Shown here piece after piece: positions 7,129 to 15,191 of a stretch of 19,560 nucleotides of DNA (positions are counted from its first letter, which is position 1; the number at the start of each line of letters is the position of its first letter). The DNA is taken from NCBI GenBank assembly GCA_039927975.1, contig JBDSTZ010000654.1, positions 1 through 19,560 of the forward strand, written 5' to 3'. Source of the DNA: JBDSTZ01 sp039927975. Lineage in GTDB: Bacteria; Pseudomonadota; Gammaproteobacteria; Burkholderiales; Burkholderiaceae_D. Below the pieces are notes generated by a model. That model did no database searches, was not told the origin of the DNA, and saw only the letters and a list, made by a program, of their open reading frames with translations. The translations under genes were made by a program, and so were the position numbers.

Positions 7129-10002
7129 GTGAAAAAGAAAATCTTGGCCAGCTTGCTGCCAATCGCCCTGTCCGCGTTCTACGCATCGGAAACGATGGCG
7201 CAGGAAATGCCGGCCGCCAGCCCGCCCGCGCAAAACGATGCGCCGGCCGCTTCGTCGGCCCCCGCCGATGCCGTCAACACCGTGACCATCACCGGTTTCC
7301 GTTCAAGCCTGCAAAAGGCGCTCACGCTGAAGATGCAGGCGATCGGCGTGCGCGATTCGATTGTCGCCGAGGATATCGGCAAGTTCCCCGAAGCTAACGT
7401 GGCCGAGTCGCTCCAGCGCGTGCCGGGCGTCATCCTCAACCGCGACGAAAGCTCGGGCGAGGGCCAGCGCATCTCGATTCGCGGCTTGCCGACCGAGTAC
7501 TCGGTGACCACCCTCAACGGCGCCCCCGTCAACGCCACCTCGACGGCCACCATCGGCAGCGCAGCGCGCGGCTTCAACTACGACGTGTTCGCGTCCGAAC
7601 TGTTCGGCCGCGTCGATTTCTACAAGTCGCCGCTGGCCGAACTGACCGAAGGCGGCCTCGGCGGCGTGGTCGACTTACAGACTCCGCGCCCGTTCGACAA
7701 TCCGAAGCGCACCGTGCGCTACGCGGTGTCGGGTTCGTATAACACCATGTCCGAACACCTCGATCCGACCGGCTTCGCGCTGTATTCGAACACCTGGAAC
7801 AACTGGGGTTTGTTGATCGGCGCCTCGCACTCGAGCGCGATCAACAACCGCTCGGGCTTCGAAGCGACCGGCGGCTACAACAGTTCCTTCCGCGGCAACC
7901 AGTCCCCGGTCAAGGGCAACTTCGCCGTGGCGCTCGACTACGACAGCCCGCGCGCCAACCTGAGCGGCTACACCCGCGACCAGATCGACAACGCCCTGCT
8001 GCCGCGCATCTACCGCTTCTACGGCTCGCAGAACGAGCGCGAGCGCAATGGCCTGGTCACGTCGCTGCAATACAAGACCGGCACCCTGAACCTGAGCTTC
8101 GACAGTCTGTACTCCAAGCTGGCCAACCAGCGCGATGAAATGGTGTTCGGCATCTTGATTCGCAACAGCAAGACCACCAACCGCGCGGCGCCGGCCGGCC
8201 AGACCGGCAACTCGGGCCTGATTCCGCTCAACGTCAAGATCGATCCGTCGAGCAATCTGCTCACCGGCACCTTCGGCAACACGTCCTACAGCAACGGCTT
8301 CACCTACACCAACGATGAAACCCGCTTCAGCTACAACGCCCTGAACGCGCGCTGGGCCGCCAGCGACAAGCTGGTGCTCTCGGGCCAGGTCAGCCTCAAC
8401 AACAGCAAGGCGCTCAGCTACCAGGACACCCTGTCGGGCCAGATCTTCGGCGTCGATTCGACCATCGGCTATGGCGACGACCATGTCTATCCATCGCTGT
8501 CTTCGCCGACCAGCTATACCGATCCGAACAGCTATTCCGGTTTCAGCATCGGCACCGGCCTGACCCGCGAAACCGACAAGGGCAAGCAGGCGCGCGTGGC
8601 CGCCGACTGGGATTACAACCTGCCTGGCGACTGGACCGGCCATCTGAAGACCGGCCTGACCTACGTAGAAACCACCAAGGGCGTCGACAAGCGCAACGGC
8701 ACCGCCGACGCCACCACGCGCCTGAACGCGATCGGTACGGCCGGCCTGCGCAGCGCCATGTCGCCGAATCTGCCGGTCGATAACCTCGACATCGGCGGCG
8801 GCTGGCCGCATAGCTGGGCCTCGTTCTCGCGTGACTACACCTACGCCACCTTCGATCCGCTGGCCTACAACTCGGCCGCCACCTTCACCCCGGCGCAAAG
8901 TTTCAGCGCCACCGAAAAGGTCAAGACCGCCTACGTCCAGTCCGACTTCAAGGGCCAGGTCTTCGAGCACGACCTGCGCCTGAACGCCGGCGTGCGCTAC
9001 TCGAGCACCGACACCGGTATCGAGAACTTCAAGAAAACCGGCGCCGGCGGCGCGTACCTGCCGAACACCGAGAAGGGCTCGTACAGCAACCTGCTGCCGG
9101 CCGTCAGCGCCGCCTTCGACGTCACCGAAAATCTGATGTGGCGCGCCTCGTTCGGCAAGACCATCAGCCGCGCTTCGCTGTCGATCATCGCCGCCCAAAC
9201 TGTCATTCCTAACCCGTTCGACAATACCGCGACGGCCGGCAACCCGAACCTGAAGCCCCAGAAGTCGAGCAACTTCGACACCAGCCTGGAATGGTATTTC
9301 GAGCCGGGCAGCCTGCTCTCGGCCGCCTTCTTCAAGAAGAAGCTGACCGACGCCACCGTCAGCAACGTCAGCAACATCACCTTCGGCTCGCTCGGCCTGC
9401 CCGACACCGCGCTCGGCGGCATCTTCCAGAACGCGCAAGGCAAGGTCGATCCGAATCTGCCGATGCTGCTGCGCAGCTTCACCAACGCCGGCGAGCAGAC
9501 CCTGCAAGGTTACGAGTTGTCCTACCAGCAGGCCTTCAACTTCCTGCCGGAAGCGTATCGCGGCTTCGGCGCGCTGGCCAGCTACACCCACATCAACCCG
9601 TTCAACAGCGCCAAGTGGATCACTAACGCCGGCCAGGAAATCAAGGTCAACTCGGTGCCGAAGTATGCCTACAGCCTCACCGGCTACTACGAGAAGGGCC
9701 CGCTCGCGGTGCGCCTGTCCTACAACTACAAGGGACAGTCCCTGCATGGCGACAATCCGACCAACCTGGGCGACGACATGATCCGCTGGCGCGCCGCCCG
9801 CGGCTACATGGACGGCAACATCAGCTACAAGTTGAGCGAATCGCTCGAACTGCGTATCGACGCGCTCAACCTGTCGAACACGCTGGCCTATGACTACTTC
9901 GAAGACGCTACCGGCAAGTACGGCAACGGCAAGAAGACCCGCATGGACTACGCCAAGTACGACGGTCGCACGATCAAGATCGGCCTGCGCGGCAAGATGT
10001 AA
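7129..10002 (+). CDS. TonB-dependent outer-membrane receptor (carbohydrate type)
   Basis: The 957-residue receptor starts with a Sec signal peptide (cleavage near residues 24-25, TMAQ/E) followed by a Pro/Ala-rich spacer and a TonB-box-like NTVTITG at 50-56. The plug domain has the segment RDSIVAEDIGKFPEANVAESLQRVPG at about 75-100 and GEGQRISIRGL at 110-120, highly characteristic of the TonB-Xanth-Caul subfamily that imports plant or algal oligosaccharides. The rest is an outer-membrane beta-barrel with many aromatic, alternating strands, ending RTIKIGLRGKM. The last residue is Met rather than the usual Phe. It energises uptake of oligosaccharides into the periplasm with TonB-ExbBD encoded elsewhere. 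No SusD-like lipoprotein follows, as expected for Proteobacteria. It is the first gene of the plus-strand locus and the likely main target of the LacI regulator. Confidence 0.95.
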   Translation: MKKKILASLLPIALSAFYASETMAQEMPAASPPAQNDAPAASSAPADAVNTVTITGFRSSLQKALTLKMQAIGVRDSIVAEDIGKFPEANVAESLQRVPGVILNRDESSGEGQRISIRGLPTEYSVTTLNGAPVNATSTATIGSAARGFNYDVFASELFGRVDFYKSPLAELTEGGLGGVVDLQTPRPFDNPKRTVRYAVSGSYNTMSEHLDPTGFALYSNTWNNWGLLIGASHSSAINNRSGFEATGGYNSSFRGNQSPVKGNFAVALDYDSPRANLSGYTRDQIDNALLPRIYRFYGSQNERERNGLVTSLQYKTGTLNLSFDSLYSKLANQRDEMVFGILIRNSKTTNRAAPAGQTGNSGLIPLNVKIDPSSNLLTGTFGNTSYSNGFTYTNDETRFSYNALNARWAASDKLVLSGQVSLNNSKALSYQDTLSGQIFGVDSTIGYGDDHVYPSLSSPTSYTDPNSYSGFSIGTGLTRETDKGKQARVAADWDYNLPGDWTGHLKTGLTYVETTKGVDKRNGTADATTRLNAIGTAGLRSAMSPNLPVDNLDIGGGWPHSWASFSRDYTYATFDPLAYNSAATFTPAQSFSATEKVKTAYVQSDFKGQVFEHDLRLNAGVRYSSTDTGIENFKKTGAGGAYLPNTEKGSYSNLLPAVSAAFDVTENLMWRASFGKTISRASLSIIAAQTVIPNPFDNTATAGNPNLKPQKSSNFDTSLEWYFEPGSLLSAAFFKKKLTDATVSNVSNITFGSLGLPDTALGGIFQNAQGKVDPNLPMLLRSFTNAGEQTLQGYELSYQQAFNFLPEAYRGFGALASYTHINPFNSAKWITNAGQEIKVNSVPKYAYSLTGYYEKGPLAVRLSYNYKGQSLHGDNPTNLGDDMIRWRAARGYMDGNISYKLSESLELRIDALNLSNTLAYDYFEDATGKYGNGKKTRMDYAKYDGRTIKIGLRGKM

Positions 10003-10039
10003 GCCGCGCGCCCGGCCGCATCGGGCCAGGCATGCAAGG

Positions 10040-10063
10040 GGACGGCGCCGGCCGGCGCCGTCC
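10040..10063 (+). terminator. Perfect 24-bp GC-rich palindrome between receptor and GH105 genes
   Basis: Arms GGACGGCGCCGG (10040-10051) and CCGGCGCCGTCC (10052-10063) are exact reverse complements with no spacer. In RNA this gives a very stable hairpin with a small forced loop. It starts 37 bp after the receptor stop; a TTTT follows only at 10074-10077, after ten unrelated bases, so it is not a classic intrinsic terminator. It may act as partial terminator or as a 3' stabiliser that lets receptor mRNA exceed enzyme mRNA in one operon. Confidence 0.6.
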
Positions 10064-10099
10064 TCGATCGCCATTTTCACAAGCGAAGAACACACTACT

Positions 10100-11272
10100 A
10101 TGACGCGACGATTATTTTTGCGGGTGACGGCGGCAGGACTGGTGGCGCTGGCCGCCGGCTGCAGCGTAAATGGCGTGGCGCCCGAGCGCGCTCCGCAGGA
10201 CAGCCGGATCGGTACCAGCAAGGCCGAGGTGCTGGCCGCGCTCGAACTGGCCAACGGCTACTGGCAGCGCAACAACGCGCCGGCGCAGTCGCCGTTCTGG
10301 GACGTCGCCGCCTACCACACCGGTAATATGGAAGCCTACAAGCTGACCGGCAACCCGGCCTGGCGCGATTACTCGACCGCCTGGGCGGAGCACAACCGCT
10401 GGCGTTCGGCCGATTCGGACGTCAAGACGGCCTGGAAGTACAACTACGGCGAGACCAGCGAACACGTGCTGTTCGGCGACTGGCAGGTCAGCTTCCAGAC
10501 CTATATCGACCTGTACAACCTCGACCCGCTCAAGGACCCGCGCAAGATCGCCCGCGCGCGCGAGGTGATGGAATACCAGATGAGCACCGCCAACAGCGAT
10601 TACTGGTGGTGGGCCGACGGCCTGTACATGGTCATGCCGGTGATGACCAAGCTGTACAAGGTCACCGGCGATGCGCGCTATCTCGACAAGCTGCAGGAGT
10701 ACTTCCTCTTTGCCGACAACCTCATGTTCGACAAGGACGCGGGCCTGTACTACCGCGACGCCAAATACATCTACCCCAAGCACAAGAGCGGCAACGGCGG
10801 CAAGGACTTCTGGGCGCGCGGCGACGGCTGGGTCTTCGCCGCCCTCGCCAAGGTGCTGGCCGACCTGCCGCCCGAGCATCCATCGCGGGCCCTGTTCGAG
10901 CAGCGCTTCCGCCAGATGGCCAAATCGCTCAAGGCGGCCCAGCAGGAAGAGGGCTACTGGACCCGCAGCATTCTCGATCCGGCCCAGGCGCCCGGGCGCG
11001 AGACCAGCGGCACCGCCTTCTTCACCTACGGCTACCTGTGGGGCATGAACCACGGCTACCTGGACAAGGCCGAGTACACCCCGGTGGTGCGCAAGAGCTG
11101 GCACTACCTGAGCAAAATCGCCTTGCAGCCAAGCGGCAAGCTCGGATACGTCCAGCCGATCGGCGAGCGCGCGATTCCCGGCCAGGTGGTGGACGCCGAA
11201 TCGGCCACTCCGTTCGGCGTCGGCGCCTTCCTGCTCGCGGCCGCCGAAATGCACCGCTTCCTCGATCGCTAG
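10100..11272 (+). CDS. GH105 unsaturated rhamnogalacturonyl/glucuronyl hydrolase, Tat lipoprotein
   Basis: This 390-residue enzyme belongs to the YteR/GH105 (GH88-like) alpha/alpha-barrel family. Such enzymes hydrate the double bond of 4,5-unsaturated uronic acids left by polysaccharide lyases, releasing the sugar. Seen in the sequence: SPFWDVAAYHTGNMEAYKLTG (64-84), ETSEHVLFGDWQ (118-129), the active-site segment WWWADGLYMVMP (169-180) with D173 as presumed general acid/base, FWARGDGWV (237-245, GNGW in many relatives), and SGTAFFTYGYLWGMNHGYL near 300. The N-terminus TRRLFLRVTAAGLVALAAGC has both a twin-arginine motif and a lipobox (Cys21), so a folded lipoprotein exported by Tat is predicted. 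The ATG at 10100 begins the signal peptide; its ribosome binding site is weak. It lies 97 bp after the receptor gene. No polysaccharide lyase is in the window to supply its substrate. Confidence 0.88.
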   Translation: MTRRLFLRVTAAGLVALAAGCSVNGVAPERAPQDSRIGTSKAEVLAALELANGYWQRNNAPAQSPFWDVAAYHTGNMEAYKLTGNPAWRDYSTAWAEHNRWRSADSDVKTAWKYNYGETSEHVLFGDWQVSFQTYIDLYNLDPLKDPRKIARAREVMEYQMSTANSDYWWWADGLYMVMPVMTKLYKVTGDARYLDKLQEYFLFADNLMFDKDAGLYYRDAKYIYPKHKSGNGGKDFWARGDGWVFAALAKVLADLPPEHPSRALFEQRFRQMAKSLKAAQQEEGYWTRSILDPAQAPGRETSGTAFFTYGYLWGMNHGYLDKAEYTPVVRKSWHYLSKIALQPSGKLGYVQPIGERAIPGQVVDAESATPFGVGAFLLAAAEMHRFLDR

Positions 11273-11397
11273 ACCGATCATCGGCGCCGAAAAGATGACT
11301 TTCCCGTCCGAGGAGTGGTAGTCTCCCGCCTTGGATCTTTTCACCGGAGGCCGCCCGCTGGCTGCCTTCGGTTTTTCTTATCTGGGACCACATCACT

Positions 11398-13764
11398 ATG
11401 ACCACATACCAAGCCCGCCGCCGTGTCATCCAGGGAGCCGCCGCCGCCGCCGGCAGCATGCTCATGCCGCTGTCGGCCAGCGTGCAGGCCGCCGGTTCGG
11501 CGCGTTTTCAGATCGGTGAAAACGACTTCCTGCTCGATGGAAAACGCCTGCAGATCCGCTGCGGCGAACTGCATTTCGCCCGCGTGCCGCGCGAATACTG
11601 GGGTCACCGCCTGAAAGCCATCAAGGCGATGGGCTTGAACACCGTCTGCGCCTACCTGTTCTGGAACTACCACGAATGGCGCGAAGGGAAGTTCGACTGG
11701 GCCGGCCAGCGCGACGCCGTCGAATTCTGCCGCGCCGCCCAGGCCGAGGGCCTGTGGGTGATCCTGCGCCCGGGTCCCTACGCCTGCGCCGAATGGGAAA
11801 TGGGCGGTCTGCCATGGTGGCTCCTCAAGCACCCCGGCGACGCCTTCCTGCGCACCCGCGACGACGCCTACGTGCAGCCGGCGCGGCGCTGGATGCATGA
11901 AGTCGGCCGCGTGCTGGCGCCGATGCAGGTGACCCAGGGCGGTCCGATCCTGATGGTGCAGGTCGAGAACGAATACGGCTTCTTCGGCGAAGACCTCGAG
12001 TACCTGCGCGTGATGCGCCAGGCCCTGCTCGACGCCAAATTCGAGGTCCCCCTGTTCCAGTGCAACCCGACTAACGCGGTCGCCAAGACCCACATTCCCG
12101 AGCTGTTCTCGGTGGCGAACTTCGGCAGCGATCCGCTGAACGGTTTCAAGACGCTCGCCTCGGTCCAGAAAGGGCCGCTGATGTGCGGCGAATTCTATTC
12201 GGGCTGGTTCGACACCTGGGGCGCGCCGCACCGGCGCGGCGACGCCACCAAGGCGGTCACCGACATCCAGACCATGCTCAAGGCGAACGGCTCGTTCAGC
12301 CTGTACATGGCGCACGGCGGCACCACCTTCGGCCTGTGGGGCGGCTGCGACCGCCCGTTCCGCCCCGATACCACCAGCTACGACTACGACGCGCCGATCG
12401 GCGAGGCCGGCTGGATGGGCGACAAATTCAAGGCTTACCGCGACGGCATCAAGCCGTACCTGGCGGCCGGCGAGACGCTGCCCGAGGCCCCCGAGCGCAA
12501 TCCGGTGATCGCGATCGCGCCGTTCGCCCTGACCCAGAGCGCCTCGGTGTTCGCCAGCTTCCCGGCGCGCGCCATCAAGAATGTCTCGCCGCGCCCGATC
12601 GAGCAGTACGACATCAGCCGCGGCCTGGTCGCCTACCGCGTGACGCTGCCGGCCGGTCCCGCCGGCACGCTGGAGGCGGCCAAGGTGCGCGACCTGGCCT
12701 GGGTGCTGGTCGACGGCAAGCAGGTCGGCACCATGGACACCCGCGTGCGCCGCTTCAAGGTCGCCATCGCGGCGCGCGCCAAGCCGGTCACGGTCGACAT
12801 CCTGCTGTACACCATCGCGCGGGTCAACTTCGGCGTCGAAATCCACGACCGCAAGGGCTTGCACGGCCCGGTCGTGTTCAAGTCGAAAGACAGCGCCCCG
12901 CTGCCGGTCGAGAACTGGGAAATCCGCGCCATCGACTTCGACGCCGACGGCAAGCTGCCGCCGTTGGCCTGGAAGAAGGGACGCGCCAGCGGCCCGGCCT
13001 TCTTCCGTGGCGCCTTCGACGTCGCCAGCGCCGGCGACACCTTCCTCGACATGTCGACGTGGGGGCAGGGCGTGGTGTGGATCAACGGGCGCTGCCTGGG
13101 CCGCTACTGGAGCATCGGGCCGACCCAGACCATGTACCTGCCGGGGCCATGGCTCAAGCGCGGCCGCAACGAGATCGTCGTGCTCGACCTGACCGGCCCG
13201 GCCAGCGCGCGCGTGGCCGGCCTCACCATGCCGATCCTCGACCAGCTCCATCCCGAGAAGGACCTGGCGCGCCCGCCAAGCACCGCGCGCGCCGCGCTGG
13301 ACGGCGTGGCGCCGGCCCACGAGGGCGAGTTCGCTCCCGGCGGCGCCACCCAGGACGTGCTGTTCGCCAAGCCGGTGCGCGGCCGCCAGGTCTGCCTCGA
13401 AGCGCTCGACGGCTTCGACGGCAAGCCGTTCGCCGCGGTGGCCGAACTGGCGCTCCTGGGCGTCAACGGCAAGACCCTCAACCAGTCCAGCTGGACCATC
13501 GCTTACGCCAGTAGCGAAGAGGCCACCAAGGAGGACGGCTCGGCCCTCAACGCCATCAACGGCCAGGTCACCGATCACTGGCACACGGCCTACAGCGGCA
13601 AGGCGCCGTTGCCCGCGCATCCGCACCGCCTGATCCTCGATCTGGGCGTTGCGGCCGAGGTGGCCGGCATCCGCTACACGCCGCGCCAGGGCGCCGACGG
13701 CGTCACCGGCCGCATCAAGCACTATCGCGTGTATGTCGGCGACGCGCTGGTGGCCGATCAATAA
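11398..13764 (+). CDS. GH35 beta-galactosidase, Tat-exported
   Basis: The 788-residue enzyme has the GH35 catalytic (beta/alpha)8 domain. Markers: ELHFARVPREYWGHRLKAIK (about 58-77) and LRPGPYACAEWEMGGLPWWLL. The acid/base glutamate is E192 in QVENEYG, and the nucleophile is E265 in CGEFYSGWFDTWG. YMAHGGTTFG and TTSYDYDAPIGEAG follow. The middle and end contain the beta-sandwich domains usual in the family (GVVWINGRCLGRYWSIGPTQTMYLPGPWL) and a C-terminal stretch, from about residue 640, that resembles a discoidin/F5-8C-like module (ALDGFDGKPFAAVAELALLG, YTPRQGADGVTGRIKHYRVYVGD). It removes non-reducing terminal beta-galactose. The leader TYQARRRVIQGAAAAAGSMLM has a twin-arginine motif and ends at an A-x-A-like VQAA. 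The gene follows GH105 after 125 bp with a weak ribosome binding site. Confidence 0.95.
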   Translation: MTTYQARRRVIQGAAAAAGSMLMPLSASVQAAGSARFQIGENDFLLDGKRLQIRCGELHFARVPREYWGHRLKAIKAMGLNTVCAYLFWNYHEWREGKFDWAGQRDAVEFCRAAQAEGLWVILRPGPYACAEWEMGGLPWWLLKHPGDAFLRTRDDAYVQPARRWMHEVGRVLAPMQVTQGGPILMVQVENEYGFFGEDLEYLRVMRQALLDAKFEVPLFQCNPTNAVAKTHIPELFSVANFGSDPLNGFKTLASVQKGPLMCGEFYSGWFDTWGAPHRRGDATKAVTDIQTMLKANGSFSLYMAHGGTTFGLWGGCDRPFRPDTTSYDYDAPIGEAGWMGDKFKAYRDGIKPYLAAGETLPEAPERNPVIAIAPFALTQSASVFASFPARAIKNVSPRPIEQYDISRGLVAYRVTLPAGPAGTLEAAKVRDLAWVLVDGKQVGTMDTRVRRFKVAIAARAKPVTVDILLYTIARVNFGVEIHDRKGLHGPVVFKSKDSAPLPVENWEIRAIDFDADGKLPPLAWKKGRASGPAFFRGAFDVASAGDTFLDMSTWGQGVVWINGRCLGRYWSIGPTQTMYLPGPWLKRGRNEIVVLDLTGPASARVAGLTMPILDQLHPEKDLARPPSTARAALDGVAPAHEGEFAPGGATQDVLFAKPVRGRQVCLEALDGFDGKPFAAVAELALLGVNGKTLNQSSWTIAYASSEEATKEDGSALNAINGQVTDHWHTAYSGKAPLPAHPHRLILDLGVAAEVAGIRYTPRQGADGVTGRIKHYRVYVGDALVADQ

Positions 13765-13809
13765 GCACCCTTATCAACGCCCTTACAAAACCAGATTTCA
13801 GGAGATCAG

Positions 13810-15090
13810 ATGGAACGACGTAACTTCATGCGCGCCGTGGTGGCCGGTTCAACGGCGAGCGGCCTGCTGGGCGCCAGCGCGCAGCTCCAGGCCGCCACCA
13901 CGCTGCCGGGCGCCAACCTGGCCGCCGCCGGCGGCGACCGCGCCTACATGGCTGGCCTCCTGCAGAAAATGGCCGAGCCGGTCCTGTCGGCCATGTCGAA
14001 AGGTGAACTGCAGCAGAAATTCCAGCTTGAAGTGAGCCCGACCTGGGATGGCCGCAACAAGAAAGTCGCCTACCTGGAGGCGTTCGGCCGCCTGATCGCC
14101 GGCGCCGCGCCCTGGCTGGCGCTGCCCGAGGAGGCCAGTGCCGAGGGCCGCACGCGCAAGCGCTTGCAGCAGATGGCGCTGCAAAGTTACGCCAATTCGG
14201 TCGACCCGAAGAGCCCCGACTATCTGCTGTGGAAGGATCACGGCCAGGTGCTGGTCGACTCGGCCTACTTCACCAACGCGCTGATGCGCGCGCCGCAAGC
14301 GCTGTGGGACCCGCTCGACAACACCACCAAGCAGCGCATCATCGCCGAAATCAAGGGCTTGCGGCGGATCGAGCCGCCGTACATTAACTGGCTCCTGTTC
14401 GCCGCCATGAACGAGGCCTGGCTGATGTCGATTGGCGAGCAGTACGACCCGATGCGCATGAATGTCGCGATCCGCAAGATCAACGAGTGGTACATCGGCG
14501 ACGGCTGGATCAAGGATGGCGAGAGCTTCCACTTCGATTATTACAGCTCGTACGTGATGTTCCCGATGCTGGTCGAAGTGCTGGAGGTGCTGGTCAAGTG
14601 CAAGGGGCCGTTCTGGAACGCCAAGCCGGCCGAGCTGCTGGCGCAGGCGGTCAAGCGCATGCAGCGCTACGGCGAACACCTCGAACGCTTCGTCTCGCCC
14701 GAGGGCACCTACCCGCCGATCGGCCGTTCGCTGACCTACCGCACCGCCGCCTTCCAGCCGCTGGGCTTACTGGCCTGGCGCAAGCAGCTACCGGCCAGTC
14801 TGCCGGAAGGCCAGGTCAGGGCTGCGATGCAGGCCGTGACCAAGGCTGTCTGGAGCGCGCCGAGCAATTTCACTAGCGAGGGGTATTTGACGATCGGCTT
14901 CGTCGGCCATCAGCCGGAACTGGGCGACTGGTATTCCAACAACGGCAGCATGTACATCGCGTCCGAAGGCTTCCTCTCGCTCGGCTTGCCCGAGAACGAC
15001 AGCTACTGGACCGCGCCGGCCCAGGACTGGACCCAGAAGAAGGCCTTCTCCGGACAGAAGTTCAAGAAGGATTATCCGGTCGATTACTAA
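13810..15090 (+). CDS. DUF2264 family glycosidase, probable GH154 beta-glucuronidase, Tat-exported
   Basis: The 426-residue protein matches the DUF2264 pattern, an alpha/alpha-barrel enzyme: DYLLWKDHGQVLVDSAYFTNALMRAP (about 137-162), RRIEPPYINWLLFAAMNEAWL (180-200), IGDGWIKDGESFHFDYYSSYVMFPML (about 230-255), and EGTYPPIGRSLTYRTAAFQPL (about 298-318). From memory this family corresponds to CAZy GH154, whose studied members are exo-beta-glucuronidases acting on arabinogalactan-type glycans; I could not check that link. The N-terminus ERRNFMRAVVAGSTASGLLG is a twin-arginine signal with cleavage near LQA-AT at 27-29. AGGAG at 13800-13804 gives a strong ribosome binding site, and the gap from GH35 is only 45 bp, so they are cotranscribed. 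It would remove uronic acid from side chains alongside GH105 and GH35. Confidence 0.8.
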   Translation: MERRNFMRAVVAGSTASGLLGASAQLQAATTLPGANLAAAGGDRAYMAGLLQKMAEPVLSAMSKGELQQKFQLEVSPTWDGRNKKVAYLEAFGRLIAGAAPWLALPEEASAEGRTRKRLQQMALQSYANSVDPKSPDYLLWKDHGQVLVDSAYFTNALMRAPQALWDPLDNTTKQRIIAEIKGLRRIEPPYINWLLFAAMNEAWLMSIGEQYDPMRMNVAIRKINEWYIGDGWIKDGESFHFDYYSSYVMFPMLVEVLEVLVKCKGPFWNAKPAELLAQAVKRMQRYGEHLERFVSPEGTYPPIGRSLTYRTAAFQPLGLLAWRKQLPASLPEGQVRAAMQAVTKAVWSAPSNFTSEGYLTIGFVGHQPELGDWYSNNGSMYIASEGFLSLGLPENDSYWTAPAQDWTQKKAFSGQKFKKDYPVDY

Positions 15091-15100
15091 GCTAAGCCCC

Positions 15101-15127
15101 CGTGGTCGTCGTTCCCGCACGACCACG
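15101..15127. terminator. Inverted repeat between convergent genes, probable bidirectional terminator
   Basis: CGTGGTCGT (15101-15109) pairs exactly with ACGACCACG (15119-15127) across a nine-base loop. It begins ten bases after the DUF2264 stop and lies between that gene and the convergent kinase gene. There is no T tract on either side. A 12-base direct repeat, CGTCGTTCCCGC, begins at 15107 and again at 15126, so the hairpin overlaps a duplicated element. Confidence 0.55.
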
Positions 15128-15191
15128 TCGTTCCCGCGCAGGCGTCGAACTCATGGCACATCGGCGCACCCTGTCGCGCCGGTGGCATCAC

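Noticed and set aside
7675..10254. Open frame of 859 codons antisense to the TonB receptor
   Set aside because: It mirrors the receptor gene. The product is Val/Ala/Gly/Arg-rich without family motifs, as expected from the third-position GC bias of the real gene.
11341..13761. Open frame of 806 codons antisense to the GH35 gene
   Set aside because: GH35 on the plus strand has both catalytic glutamates and a signal peptide. The antisense product is low-complexity and has no recognisable domain.
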